Made by a program: the position numbers and the translations under genes
Notes under the pieces: model-generated
Told to the model about the DNA's origin: nothing
What the model saw: the letters and a program-made list of their open reading frames with translations, nothing else
Databases searched by the model: none
DNA from: Conus ventricosus
Taxonomy: Eukaryota > Mollusca > Gastropoda > Neogastropoda > Conidae
DNA: 64,000 nt
Assembly (NCBI GenBank): GCA_018398815.1
Contig: JAFLJL010014268.1
Location: 60,838 to 124,837, forward strand
Direction: 5' to 3'
Shown: positions 50,490 to 61,575 of the stretch, piece after piece
How positions within the stretch are numbered: the first letter of the stretch is position 1
Layout: every line of letters starts with the position of its first letter

Positions 50490-51760
50490 TGATTTTGTTT
50501 GGGTGTTTATATCTACATTCTTAGGATGATTTTGATAAATATGTTAAACAAGGGGAAACCCTTTGGGGTTTTGAGGAGAAAAACTTCAAAACTATGTTCA
50601 CAATGCATGATAGGGCAGACGCAAAGAGAAAGGAAAAAATCAAGGGAAACAGAAAGTAAGAAAGGAAATAGAAAGAGAAGAAAAAAAAGGGGAAACTAGA
50701 AAGTGAGAAAGGAATTACAGGGGGAAAACTGAATTTGAAGAAAAAGATTTACAGAGGGAATTAAAGTTAAAAAAAAAGATACAGAGGGAAGCTGAAGCGA
50801 GAACCAATTTAAGTTGACCCTTTAGAAAAGAGACTGAGCGAAATTAAAAGAATCAGGCATCAAGAGAACCTCCACCATTCCCACAGTCGGTTCCGCAACC
50901 TGCCTCAACCAAAAGCGGCAAATTTTCCCAAAGTTGCCCCCTTTTGAGGAAAAACGGATGACATAGATAGTTTTTTTTTTTTCGTTTTGAAAGTCACGCA
51001 ATTTTTGGGGTTGGCCAAAGGAAAAGGGGACTTTGTATATTGCGTCGTTTTTAAAGGGGTAGCGCTTTGACACTGTCCCATCACTTGCGCGAAAAAAAAT
51101 TAATTGGGGATCAGTTAAAGAAGAAACCTAAAAAATTTAAATTTCTGCTGTTTTTTTCCCACGAACGTTTCCGTTCTGTGCGCCCTGAAAAGGAAAATCT
51201 TTTCCCGTCATTTCTGACCCTATAGCCTTGTTTGGATCGAGGGATCTTTTTATCTAAACGAACAAGACTTTTCATCACGCGGATCTCCTTTTTAGAGAAA
51301 TTTTCCCAGGCGTGAGCAAAGACTGGCCACTTTCCTTAAAGAAAGGCAATTTAAAAAAACTTTGAGGAAATTTTAAATGGCTGATCATATTGAAAGCCAC
51401 CCAAAAGGGCGGGGCTAGGAAAGGAGAATTTTCCACTTGGTCTCAGCGTCTGTACTATCCCATCAACAGGGATTCGGGAAAGGAAATCGGGGGTCATTTT
51501 GAGTCCTCAAGGATAACCTTCCTGGGAACGGACGGGACTTTCCCCGGTTCGATGACTTTTGCAATACATACCCCACCGCCGGGGAAAGACCCGTTACTTC
51601 TCAAAAAAACGTTTCCCGGGGCGTGGACACGACCCCCACGTAACCTTTGGGCCTTTGGGCCAAAAGAATTCAAAAATCAGTCAGGCCGACAGACAAAGCA
51701 TGTTTCTTTTGTGGCAAGTTCCATTTGAGGAAAAATTGCCCTTTCAAACCAAATTTCAAA
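50490..51760 (+). pseudogene. gag: gag remnant of LTR element E1
   Basis: A strongly charged Lys/Arg/Glu-rich stretch at about 50610-50800 looks like the coiled region common in Ty3/gypsy gag proteins of invertebrates. At 51701-51739 a zinc-knuckle-like motif is readable: 'CFFCGKFHLRKNC', that is C-X2-C-X3-H-X4-C, one residue short of the canonical CCHC spacing. Gag would package the element RNA into particles. Frameshifts and stops between the two parts make it non-coding as read. 49067-50490 is AT-rich with no recognisable domain. Confidence 0.65.
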
Positions 51761-51829
51761 ACCCGCATTATCCCCTGATTTTGAAAAGGCCTTGTTTTGG
51801 GGACCCTCAATCTGTTGATGGCTGGTGTT

Positions 51830-52100
51830 AGAAAACGGGGCCACAATGGATTGCAGGCTTTGGTTTTGCGGACATGGGTGCACCAGTGGTGCGGAAACTT
51901 CGGCTTCAAGACCGTATCTCAACATGCCAAAATGTAGGCGTTTGGAGGCAAGTTGAAACGTTTCCGCTGGCAAAATTTAGTCGACACACCCGTACTACTC
52001 CGATTTCTTTCCCCCTGTTCATTGATAACCCCGTCTGCGACTTGATTTGGGCCATTTGCCAGGTGTCCTACGTACAGGGGCTGGAGGACTTTGTTCTTGT
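51830..52100 (+). pseudogene. pro: Protease remnant of LTR element E1
   Basis: The frame from 51874 follows the retroviral-type aspartic protease fold of Ty3/gypsy elements. 'DMGAPVVRK' stands where the active site D-T/S-G-x is expected (DMG as read). Further on come 'LAKFSRHT' and 'DNPVCDLI', the C-terminal block next to the flap and dimer strand. The active-site change may be decay or a base-calling error. It lies directly upstream of integrase. Confidence 0.65.
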
Positions 52101-52239
52101 TTGGGAGTACAGATCAAACCCTCATAGAGCAGGAAAGGCTACAAAGCCCTAAAATCCAAATGGTTTAAAATCCAGATTACCCCGATGAACTAAAAGAAAT
52201 GCAGGAAAAAAAACAACCTGAGACAAACTTTCTCCTTTT

Positions 52240-53400
52240 CTAAACAGACTGTCATGACGTACAAACGGAAAACCAACGACCTACGGAATCTGACATTCCT
52301 ACTGTGTACCCGGACAGGGAAAAAAAACAAGTTTTCGTTTCCCAAAACCCTTAAGAGACGTGTCCACGGTCATGATGCATTGTTCGCTGGTCACGGGATC
52401 AAAAGAACCTCAAAAGAGTTCTTGATTCTTTTTAATTTCCCGGGGTCCAAAGGGGTAACGATCTGCCCTTCATGTGACCCTCTGCCAAAAGACACTCAAA
52501 AGGCGCGCCCCATGGCACCTTTGCCAAAATGCCCTCAATTTCCGTTCCACGGAAGGTAGCTATAATTTTTTGGGCCTTTTTCCCCTGTCTTCTTCCGGAA
52601 AACGCTAAATCTGACTTTGGTGATACAGCGACAAGGTATCCGAAGCGATTTCCCCCGAAGAAAAATTTTTACGTTCTTTGCGAAGCTTATTGCGATTTTT
52701 TTTCCCGAGTGGGTTTTCCGACAAATTTCTCGGATTGTGGAAAAAGCAATTCATTTGTCCTGAGGAAATTTTAAAACTGTTGTCAAATTCTTCCCCTTTC
52801 AACCACCCATATCATCCCAATCGAATGGCATGGGGTTAAGTTTTAATGGAAGTTGAGTCCAGTTGAAAAGGTTCAAGGGGGAAAAACCCCTGAATGGGGT
52901 CGTTTTAACCGGCTTTGCTTTTTGCATAAAGGGGAAAAGCGAACGAAACCTGGGATTTTTCACCTTCGAGCTTTTTTTCGGGCACTCACCAAGGGGCCTT
53001 TGGATTACTGATGACACAATGGACGAAAAAAACGGACAACCCCCACAAAAACTGTTTAACCCAAAATTTATGAACTGCATAACGTTTGAAAGGGTGCCTG
53101 GAGTTGCTCACAGTCAGCTGTAAAAAAACGATTTACAAGGTCTTTGAGAAGAAAAGAAAGGCACGTTCCTTCAGGGAGGAAAAGTTCTTTTATACTCACT
53201 GATGAACTAAAAAGCTTTGTGTTATGGGAAGGGCCTTTTCAGGTGGCGGAAAAATTTCTGCATTAATTAAAGACAAAATGGCAAACATGGAAGGGATTTT
53301 ATGTGAACATGTTGAAAAAAAGTAGTTGAAGTACAAAGTTGCCATCACCAGTCAGTTTATGGATATGTCCCCGTTCAGAAAAGATTTCAACATGACAGAA
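52240..53400 (+). pseudogene. int: Integrase remnant of LTR element E1, placed before RT
   Basis: The zinc-binding part is readable at 52371-52475: 'HDALFAGH' and then 'CPSC', the H-X6-H...C-X2-C pattern. The catalytic core follows in several frames: 'TATRYP' near 52623, 'FSDCGK' near 52727 and 'ELFFGHSPRG' near 52965. The C-terminal domain can be followed to about 53350. Integrase inserts the element DNA into the chromosome. The sequence is Ty3/gypsy-like, but the position between protease and RT is that of Ty1/copia. Frameshifts are numerous. Confidence 0.8.
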
Positions 53401-53990
53401 TTTTCATGATGAATTTTTACCCCAAGTGCGTACGGAAGTCAGAGGTCGTGAAAACAGCAAAGGGAGGTTAAAATCTAACCCGTGCAGATAGTTGTACCCC
53501 TTCCTTTTTGTCTGTTAAAGGTGAAACCTAGAGATTGTTTTGTCGAATGATTTTTCTTTAATCAAACGAACGCTCAAAAAAAATTTTGAAAACTTTCAGG
53601 ATTTTGACAGAACCCAGGGACAGTTAAAGGTTTTAACCCCCTAGTATTTATTAAAATTTCTGAAAACCAGTGCGAACCGACCATAAAAACCCCCCCCCTT
53701 TTTCAAAAAAGAGGTGTTGAGAGAGAAAACAGTAAAGCTGGATTTAAAAAAATAAAAGAACCCTTCACGTCCCCGCGTCACCCCGTTATTTGGGGGACAA
53801 ACCTGATGGACGGTGCGTTTCTGCATCGATTACAGAAAAGAAAAAAAACAGTGTTCGATGCCCACCTATCCCGACATTTAAAAACCCCTGGGTTTTTTCT
53901 CAGAAGGGAAAATTTTTTGTAAATATACTTTACTAAAGAATTAAATTCGTTGAACAGGGCCCGGAACACAAAATGTCATGGGAGATTTTT
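53400..53990 (+). pseudogene. Reverse transcriptase N-terminal remnant and RNase H end, element E1
   Basis: After the integrase C-terminus comes the linker that precedes RT in Ty3/gypsy, with 'PVRTRP'-like sequence broken by a frameshift near 53670. RT motif sequence follows at 53822-53863, readable as 'CIDYRK' and 'KKTVFDA'. From about 53900 it jumps to the last residues of RNase H ('GTQNVM', frameshifted, near 53965). The RT catalytic YxDD region and most of RNase H are missing. The copy is dead for replication. Confidence 0.72.
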
Positions 53991-54821
53991 TTTCACTGTA
54001 TAAAAATCTGGACAAATGTAACTGTCTTTAAAGGGAAAGACTATTCCTGTTTTTGTCTTCTTAATGATTACGGTGTGATCACATTTGACAGTGCATTATG
54101 CTCGGAAAATTTAAACAATGGGTTTTTTGCATAATTTTCTTTTAAGTGACTATTGTTTTACAAGCAAAACTACTTTAGTTTATGATTCATATCTATTCTT
54201 TGCTTTATTCTTTCGTAAACAATGAAAAAAATCAGTCATTTTGTTAAATTCTTTGAAGATAATATTTTAAAAATTTTTGATGACAAATTACCCCTTTTAA
54301 AAAGATATACACATGTTTTGATTTTGCAATGAGAAAACCAATTGTTTTTATTTTTCACTGTCCCAAAAAATGGAAGCATGTGACTTTCAATGGACATAAA
54401 TTACATGTGGGAAAAACTGTTTCGACTATTTTATTTTTTTTACATTCTATTGAAAACATTTACACGGGAAAAATTCTCATTTATGAGGGGTTTTTTTAAA
54501 CACAGGGTGTAACAAAAATCAAGGGAAAAAAATGGCTTCACATCTTAATATAAAAACACAATTTGACTTTGAATTTTAATACCCTAGTTGTTTTATCATG
54601 ATTTGTGAAAAGATCTTGTAATGGGTGATCAATTATGTATTTTTTTAGAAAGACTGAAAAAATTTTGGGAAATCTTTATGGGTTTATGATGTTGATTTTA
54701 ACGTTATTATTAATTTGGGGAAATCAGGTGATGGTTACACTTTTGAGATTCAGGGTAAATGTGTTGAAGGAAATGATATCCTTTAAAATATTTCTGGAAA
54801 AATTTTTTCATCCCGGGGGGG
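53991..54821 (+). mobile_element. 3' untranslated region of element E1
   Basis: AT-rich sequence parallel to 57170-58030 in the other copy (for example 'aagactattcctgttttt' in both). It ends in a G run (polypurine tract position) before LTR2. Confidence 0.7.
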
Positions 54822-55500
54822 GGTCATGGAGTAGCCCCCTCAACGTGACCTCCCTCATAGAGTTTGTGATAGAACTTTCCCCAGCCACACTAGAAAGGGA
54901 AGGGAAACATGTGGTTTACTAGTGTGCGGGGTCCCCAAAAATTGTGAGTATGATCAGAAAGAAAAAAGGGGGCCCCTTGGGTAAAATGACCACTGTGTAG
55001 TTTTAAAAAAGGGCGGTAAGGTCGGGGCAATGTTTTTTTAAAACGGTATGCATCACTAGGGGGAAGGAAAAAATTATTTTTAACCCCGCGAGGCCCGAGA
55101 CTCGAACCTTCAGGGCGTTGGCCCGCTGTGAAGTCCCCTTAAGGTAGCATAGATATTTTTGGGAAAGCTACAGGGGGAAAACTTTTAAGGAAAAAAGGGG
55201 AAAAAGAAATTTATATGTTTTAATTTAAAAAGGTAATTTCACGAAACCCTTTTTTCTGTTTCAGGGCCCCCTTTACCCTTTACCTTTCGCCCTTTACCTT
55301 CCCTTTCACCCGTGAGGGGTTTTTAAAAGGGCCCTGGTTGGAACACAACCGGGAGACCCCAGAATTTAAAGGTCCCGGGGGGGAAAGGGGTCGGGAACCG
55401 CATTTCCCGGGGCAGGAGGGAAAGGGAGAGGATTTTGGAATCATTCTCCAGTGAAAGAAGAGTCGAGGGAAAAAATCGGAAAATCATATTTTCCAGGGGG
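54822..55500 (+). mobile_element. LTR2, cut by the scaffold gap
   Basis: Begins 'tcatggagtagcccc' after a G run and runs parallel to 58033-58740, with the 'ccccaaaaattgtgagta' and 'gagactcgaacc' blocks. It stops at the gap edge. Quality is low. Confidence 0.75.
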
Positions 55501-56500
55501 NNNNNNNNNNNNNNNNNNNNNNNNNNNNNNNNNNNNNNNNNNNNNNNNNNNNNNNNNNNNNNNNNNNNNNNNNNNNNNNNNNNNNNNNNNNNNNNNNNNN
55601 NNNNNNNNNNNNNNNNNNNNNNNNNNNNNNNNNNNNNNNNNNNNNNNNNNNNNNNNNNNNNNNNNNNNNNNNNNNNNNNNNNNNNNNNNNNNNNNNNNNN
55701 NNNNNNNNNNNNNNNNNNNNNNNNNNNNNNNNNNNNNNNNNNNNNNNNNNNNNNNNNNNNNNNNNNNNNNNNNNNNNNNNNNNNNNNNNNNNNNNNNNNN
55801 NNNNNNNNNNNNNNNNNNNNNNNNNNNNNNNNNNNNNNNNNNNNNNNNNNNNNNNNNNNNNNNNNNNNNNNNNNNNNNNNNNNNNNNNNNNNNNNNNNNN
55901 NNNNNNNNNNNNNNNNNNNNNNNNNNNNNNNNNNNNNNNNNNNNNNNNNNNNNNNNNNNNNNNNNNNNNNNNNNNNNNNNNNNNNNNNNNNNNNNNNNNN
56001 NNNNNNNNNNNNNNNNNNNNNNNNNNNNNNNNNNNNNNNNNNNNNNNNNNNNNNNNNNNNNNNNNNNNNNNNNNNNNNNNNNNNNNNNNNNNNNNNNNNN
56101 NNNNNNNNNNNNNNNNNNNNNNNNNNNNNNNNNNNNNNNNNNNNNNNNNNNNNNNNNNNNNNNNNNNNNNNNNNNNNNNNNNNNNNNNNNNNNNNNNNNN
56201 NNNNNNNNNNNNNNNNNNNNNNNNNNNNNNNNNNNNNNNNNNNNNNNNNNNNNNNNNNNNNNNNNNNNNNNNNNNNNNNNNNNNNNNNNNNNNNNNNNNN
56301 NNNNNNNNNNNNNNNNNNNNNNNNNNNNNNNNNNNNNNNNNNNNNNNNNNNNNNNNNNNNNNNNNNNNNNNNNNNNNNNNNNNNNNNNNNNNNNNNNNNN
56401 NNNNNNNNNNNNNNNNNNNNNNNNNNNNNNNNNNNNNNNNNNNNNNNNNNNNNNNNNNNNNNNNNNNNNNNNNNNNNNNNNNNNNNNNNNNNNNNNNNNN
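55501..56500. other. Assembly gap, 1000 N
   Basis: Exactly 1000 N. The sequence to its left (53330-55500) and right (56525-58740) is homologous, so an overlap or a tandem element copy straddles the join. Confidence 0.99.
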
Positions 56501-57170
56501 TGGAACTTTAGAAGAAAAAACAATGTTGCCATCAACCAGTCAGTTGAGTGGATATGTCCCTGTGTCAGAAACGATGTCAACATGACAGACATTATCAGTG
56601 ATGAATTTGTACCCAAAGAACATACAGGGACAGAAAAAGGGTTATGAAAACAGCAAATGTAGGAGTGTTAACTCTACCAGAGCAGATGATGTTGTACCCC
56701 TTCCTATTCTGTCTATCAAAGGTGAAACCTATAGGATTGTTCTGTCGGATGATTTGTCTGCAATCAAACAGAACAGCTCAAAGACATTTTGAAAGACATT
56801 CAGGATGTGATTGACGGATACCCCAGGTACAGTAACTGGTATTGAACCCCATAGTATTCAGTTAACTTCTGAAATACCAGTGCGAACCAGACCATAACCC
56901 CCCCCGTTTGCAAAAAAAAAGAAAAAGAAGAGGTTTCGAGAGAGTGCTTGGCTATTGTAAGGGGCATGTTGAGAAGTTCGCCAGGTTCTTGACTGGAAGA
57001 AATTTTTCCCAGTACAGACTGACCATGGGCCACTGACGTTCTAAAATCGTCAAAGACTAAGAACAGCAGATTATTAAAAATGGTTTTGGGCATGCAGGAA
57101 ATTTCCAGTTTACTGTGAACCCAGTGCCTGGAACACAAATGTCATGGCAGATTGTTGCACGTGCATGAAT
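56501..57170 (+). pseudogene. Integrase C-terminus, RT linker and RNase H of element E2
   Basis: Cleaner sequence than E1. The integrase C-terminal part (56501-56650) continues into 'DDVVPLP' (about 56685) and the pre-RT linker, readable as 'IQLTSEIPVRTRP' ending at 56894. A stop and A/C runs follow, then RNase H begins: 'RECLAIV' at 56939-56959, 'FARFLTG', a 'TDHGPL' block near 57018, 'KSSKTKNSRLLK' near 57044-57080, and 'NVMADCC' near 57140. The whole RT domain between linker and RNase H is missing. Pol ends with RNase H, as in the Ty1/copia order. Confidence 0.78.
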
Positions 57171-58020
57171 ATTCATGGACAAATGTAAACTGTCTTCAAG
57201 GGAAAGACTATTCCTGTTTTTTGTCTTTCTTAATGATTACGGGTGATCACTTTTTGACAGTGCATTGTATGCTACTGACGATTAAATCAAGTGGTATTTA
57301 TGCATAATTTGCTTTTTGAAGTGACTATAAGTTTACAAGCAAACAACTACTTGATGTTGATGTAATACATATTTATTCTTTGGTAAAAAAATGGAAAAAA
57401 TCATGTACTATTTTTGTCTAACTTGCTTGTGAAGAATGAATAAAATTAAAAGGATGAGCAAATAACCCTTTAGAAATGTATATACACATGTTTGATTGTG
57501 CAATGAGACAAACCAATTGTTTCATTTGTCATTGTCAACAATGGAAAGCATGTGACTTTTCAATGGACTATAACATTACATTGGGGGGAAAAAGAAACAA
57601 TTTTTAAACATGTTATTTTGTTTACATGTCTATTGAGAAACATTACACTTGGAAATATTCTCATTCATGAGGGTTTTGAAACATATAAATGTGAGACAAA
57701 GATCAAGGGAAAAATGTGCTTCACATCTAATGTAAGAACAAAAATTGTGCTTGAATTGTTGATATCCCTAATTGTTTTATCCATGTAATTGTGAAATGTA
57801 TTTTGTGAAATAGGTGAATCCATTATGAATGCTTTTTATAGAAAGAATTGAAAGTTTGAAATATGCTATTAAGGGGATCATGATGATTGATTCTATACGG
57901 GATTTTTAAAATTTATGAATCATGTGTGATGGTACACAATTTGAGATTCATGGCTGAAGATGTTTTAAGTGAAGTTGTATCCCTTTAAAAAATTTTCTGT
58001 AGAAAAATTTTTTCATCCCA
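57171..58020 (+). mobile_element. 3' untranslated region of element E2
   Basis: AT-rich stretch after the end of pol. The small frame at 57552-57788 is not conserved intact in the parallel E1 copy. Confidence 0.7.
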
Positions 58021-58030
58021 GGATGGGGGG
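58021..58030 (+). promoter_or_regulatory. Polypurine tract of element E2
   Basis: 'ggatgggggg' immediately precedes the TGTCA start of LTR3; this is the usual plus-strand primer position. Confidence 0.65.
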
Positions 58031-59310
58031 TGTCATGTGACGTAGCCCCACACAAGCATGTGGGCCTCTATCACATGTAAGTTAGTGATATGAAATCATT
58101 TCCCCGTGCCACAATTAAAGGGAAAAATATTCATGTGGCTTGACTAGTGTTAAGCGGGCGTCCCCAAAATAATTGTGAGTAGACTCATTCAAGAAAAAGA
58201 AAAGTGGTCATTGGGTGAAAGTGACCACTGAGTGATAGTTTAACAAGGGCTGGTAAGGTAAAAGGTGCTGGTCCCTGTGTTTGAACACTGAGTAATCACA
58301 CACTAGGAGAAAGGGGGGGAAAAAGTCAGTTTTAAACCCAGCAGATGGCCTAGAGACTCGAACCTGTCAGGACGGGTCCTCTTGCTGACCAACCATTACC
58401 GGTGAGCGATAGATAGTTGGGGAAAGCTACAGGGGGAAAACTAAAGAAAAGAGAAAGAATTCATATGTTGAATTGAGAAGCAGGGTTTCTTACACGAACC
58501 TTATTCGTGTTTCAGGCCCTTCACCCTTCACCCTTTGCCCTTTACCCCCTTTGCCCTTCACCCTTCACCGTTTCGCCCCGTGAGGTGTTGAAAATGGCCA
58601 TGGTGGGGGGAACACACCGGTAGTTCAGCCCCAGCAGTACCAACTCCAGGGAGAGGAGTTGAAGCTCGTCATTTCGCAAGAGACCGAAGAAGTCGCGGAA
58701 AGAAGTCGAGAATCGTAATCTCCAGGACAGGAAATTCAGGGGGCAGTACAAAAGTCTCAGAGAGACAGGGAAAGGAAAAGCAGGGAAGCTTTTACGGAGG
58801 CAGGCAGGTCCCAGTGATTACGGGAGTTGTGGATTCTCCTGGTCGGGTTTTTTGGGATAACGGAATGTGAAGGCCATGGCTTTTAGAGAAGCGGCACTAA
58901 ACATTTTTTTCTCTCAGTGTAAAGAGAGATACATGTGGGAAGATTATTTTGTCTCTCGGGGAGAGGAGAATACCTGTGTGAAGATTGATTTGTCTCTGGG
59001 GGAGAGGAGAGATACATGTGGGAAGATTATTTTGTCTCTCGGGAGAGGAGAATACCTGTGTGAAGATTGATTTGTCTCTCGGGAGGGGAGAGATAAAATG
59101 TGTGAAGATTTATTTGTCTCTCAGTGCGGAGAAAAGAACAGAGGTAAAATCTGTTTACTAGATGTTGATGTGAATTAGTAAAGTGTTTTCCCGGGAGAGA
59201 GGGGAAAAAGAAAAGCATTCGGTAGTGCTCCTTTTGGTGATTGGAGAGATTGCGTGTGCGTATGGAGTAAATGCGTCATGAATGCGGTATGCAAGAGTGA
59301 CAGTGTGACA
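58031..59310 (+). mobile_element. LTR3, 3' long terminal repeat (clean copy)
   Basis: Starts TGTCA (58031) and ends TGACA (59310), a 5-bp terminal inverted pair. Its right edge is supported by copy A, where the macro-repeat begins with nearly the same 'gtcaga...cacgatgggg' that follows here. It contains a CCCTTCA-rich patch (58510-58570) and a tandem array (58917-59125). No match to 'gtcag' lies just left of LTR1, so no target-site duplication is visible. Confidence 0.85.
58917..59125. repeat. 38-bp tandem array inside LTR3
   Basis: Five units alternate between two types, one with 'gatacatgtgggaagattat' and one with 'aatacctgtgtgaagattga'. Both are followed by 'tttgtctct' and 'ggagaggag'. 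LTR1 has only a single equivalent near 48870. Confidence 0.9.
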
Positions 59311-59610
59311 GTCAGACACGATGGGGGTGCATTATTTGGAGGAGGTTCCATTATTTATGATCTGAATGGGTGGTGGATATTTCTACCTCTCCGCCCTTCC
59401 CTCCACCACTCCCTTCCCCCTACGTATTTTACTCGTTTCCAATGGCGTGACCGTACTCCTGCCCCCACCTCCCCCTTCCACTGGGTGGCTCTTCCCGCGA
59501 TGTAAAACAATTTAACAGGGAAAGATTCAATTCCGAGTCCCTTGATCATTACACTCATTCTAATTGATTTTTAATTCCTTTCTTTCCTTTTTTTCTATGT
59601 ACCAACCTCA

Positions 59611-59648
<38 letters not shown>

Positions 59649-59717
59649 CCCACTGTTCTCTCCATAAACAAAACCATATGTAGTTTTCAAGGTTAACAGG
59701 GGGGGTTTTTGGTTTGT

Positions 59718-59748
<31 letters not shown>

Positions 59749-60002
59749 TTATTTATTTTTTTTTGTTTATGATCAGGGTTTTTTTTCGTCTAATATCACC
59801 TGGAGTGGATAGACGTTAAATTTGAAACACACACACACACACACACACACACCCCACAAACACACACACACGCGTGTTTAAAAGCTGAAGGAGTTTAAGA
59901 ACTGAGCGACGTGTTGGCCACGGTGAAAGCACAAACACTGCTCAAAAGGCGTCGACGATTTCATTCGTCATTATCAGCAAACACACTTCAAACGAATTAT
60001 GC

Positions 60003-60440
60003 ACTGGAATTACGTGTCGTGGCTGCCTGCAGGTAAATAGGCACTGGAATTACGTGTCGTTGGCTGCCTGCATTGAAATAGGCACTGGAATTACGTGTCG
60101 TGGCTGCCTGCAGTTGAAATAGCACTGGAATTTCGTGTCGTGGCTGCCTGCAGTTTTAAATAGGCACGGGAATTACGTGTCGGGCTGCCTGCAGTTGAAA
60201 TAGGCACGGGAATTACGTGTCCGTGGCTGCCTGCATTGAAATAGGCACGGGAATTACGTGTCGTGGCTGCCTGCATTGAAATAGGCACTGGAATTACGTG
60301 TCGTGGCTGCCTGCAGTTGAAATAGGCACTTTGGGAAATTACGTGTCGTGGCTGCCTGCAGTTTGAAATAGCACTGGAATTACGTGTCGTGGGTGCCTCA
60401 TTGAAATAGGCCCCTGGAATTACTGTCGTGGCTGCCTGCA
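60003..60440. repeat. VNTR1 of copy C (about eleven units)
   Basis: Regular 'ggaattacgtgtcgtggctg' plus 'cctgcagttgaaataggcac' units. Confidence 0.96.
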
Positions 60441-60963
60441 GTTGTGTGCCTTTGAAGAAAAGAGGGGGAGGCTGTCTGTTTCATGTCGCCTTGTCCTTCA
60501 GATGTACAGGCAGATAGCAAAGGTGAAATTAACATGTTTTTTTGCTTCATGGAGTTTGCTAATGCCGATTGGACAGTTTGAGAAATCAAATAAAATTTAA
60601 CAGCTTTTTTTAAGTCTCTCTCCCCCTCTCTCTCTCTCCTCTCTCCTCTCTCTCTCTCTCCTCTCTCTCCTGAAAAGACCTCTGCTAAAATTCAATTTCA
60701 AGAGTAGTAATTTGACCTTCAGGGGTCAGTTCATAAACTAAAAAACTGTTTAATTTTTTAATAACTATTAGTGCTCACTCACCCAAATACCCCCACCCCC
60801 ATCTCCTCTCCCAAACGTACCCCTCTCCCCATTTGCCAAGCCCTCTCCAGACTGCCACACTTTGCTTCATTCATTGCCATTTCTTGCATTTAACAGTTAC
60901 GTTACCCACTCTTCAGATTTGTGCAATCATGTTACCTTCTAGCTTGGCTGACAGGTGTAGAGC

Positions 60964-61575
60964 ATGAAGACTGGTGCCACCGATGAAGCTGCTCCCACCC
61001 TTGAAGACTGCTCCCACCCTATGAAGACTGGTCCCACCCAATGAAGACTGGTCCCACCCGATAAAGACTGGTCCCACCCGATGAAGACTGCTCCCACCCT
61101 ATGAAGATGGTCCCACCAATGAAGACTGTCCCACCGATGAAGACTGTCCCACCGATGAAGAAACTGGTCCCACCCTATGAAGACTGGTCCCACCCTAAAG
61201 ACTGGCCCACCCGATGAGACTGTCCCACCCTATGAAGACTGGTCCCACCCGATGAAGACTGGTCCCACCCGATGAAGACTGGTCCCACCCGAATGAAGAC
61301 TGTCCCACCCGTGAAGGACTGGTCCACCCGATGAAGACTGGTCCCACCCGATGAAGACTGGTCCCACCCGATGAAGACTGGCTCCCACCCTATGAAGACT
61401 GGTCCCACCCTATGAAGACTGGTCCCACCCGATGAAGACTGGTCCCACCCGATGAAGACTGGTCCACCCGATGAAGACTGCTCCCACCCGATGAAGACTG
61501 CTCCCACCCGATGAAGACTGCTCCCACCTGATGAAGACTGGTCCTACCCGATGAAGACTGCTCCCACCCGATGTC
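60964..61575. repeat. VNTR2 of copy C (about 30 units)
   Basis: Regular 'atgaagactggtcccacccg' units, with 'ctatgaag' and 'ctgctcccaccc' variants interspersed. It is the longest VNTR2 in the window. Gly/Trp-rich minus-strand frames are repeat translations. Confidence 0.96.

Noticed and set aside
48290..58370. tRNA-like B box ('ggttcgagtc' on the minus strand) inside the LTRs
   Set aside because: The flanking sequence does not form a tRNA cloverleaf and the segment is a fixed part of all three LTRs, so I do not call a tRNA gene or a separate SINE.
58510..58570. CCCTTCA/CCCTTTA patch as an internal telomere-like repeat
   Set aside because: Short, degenerate and present in each LTR; not a known telomere motif.
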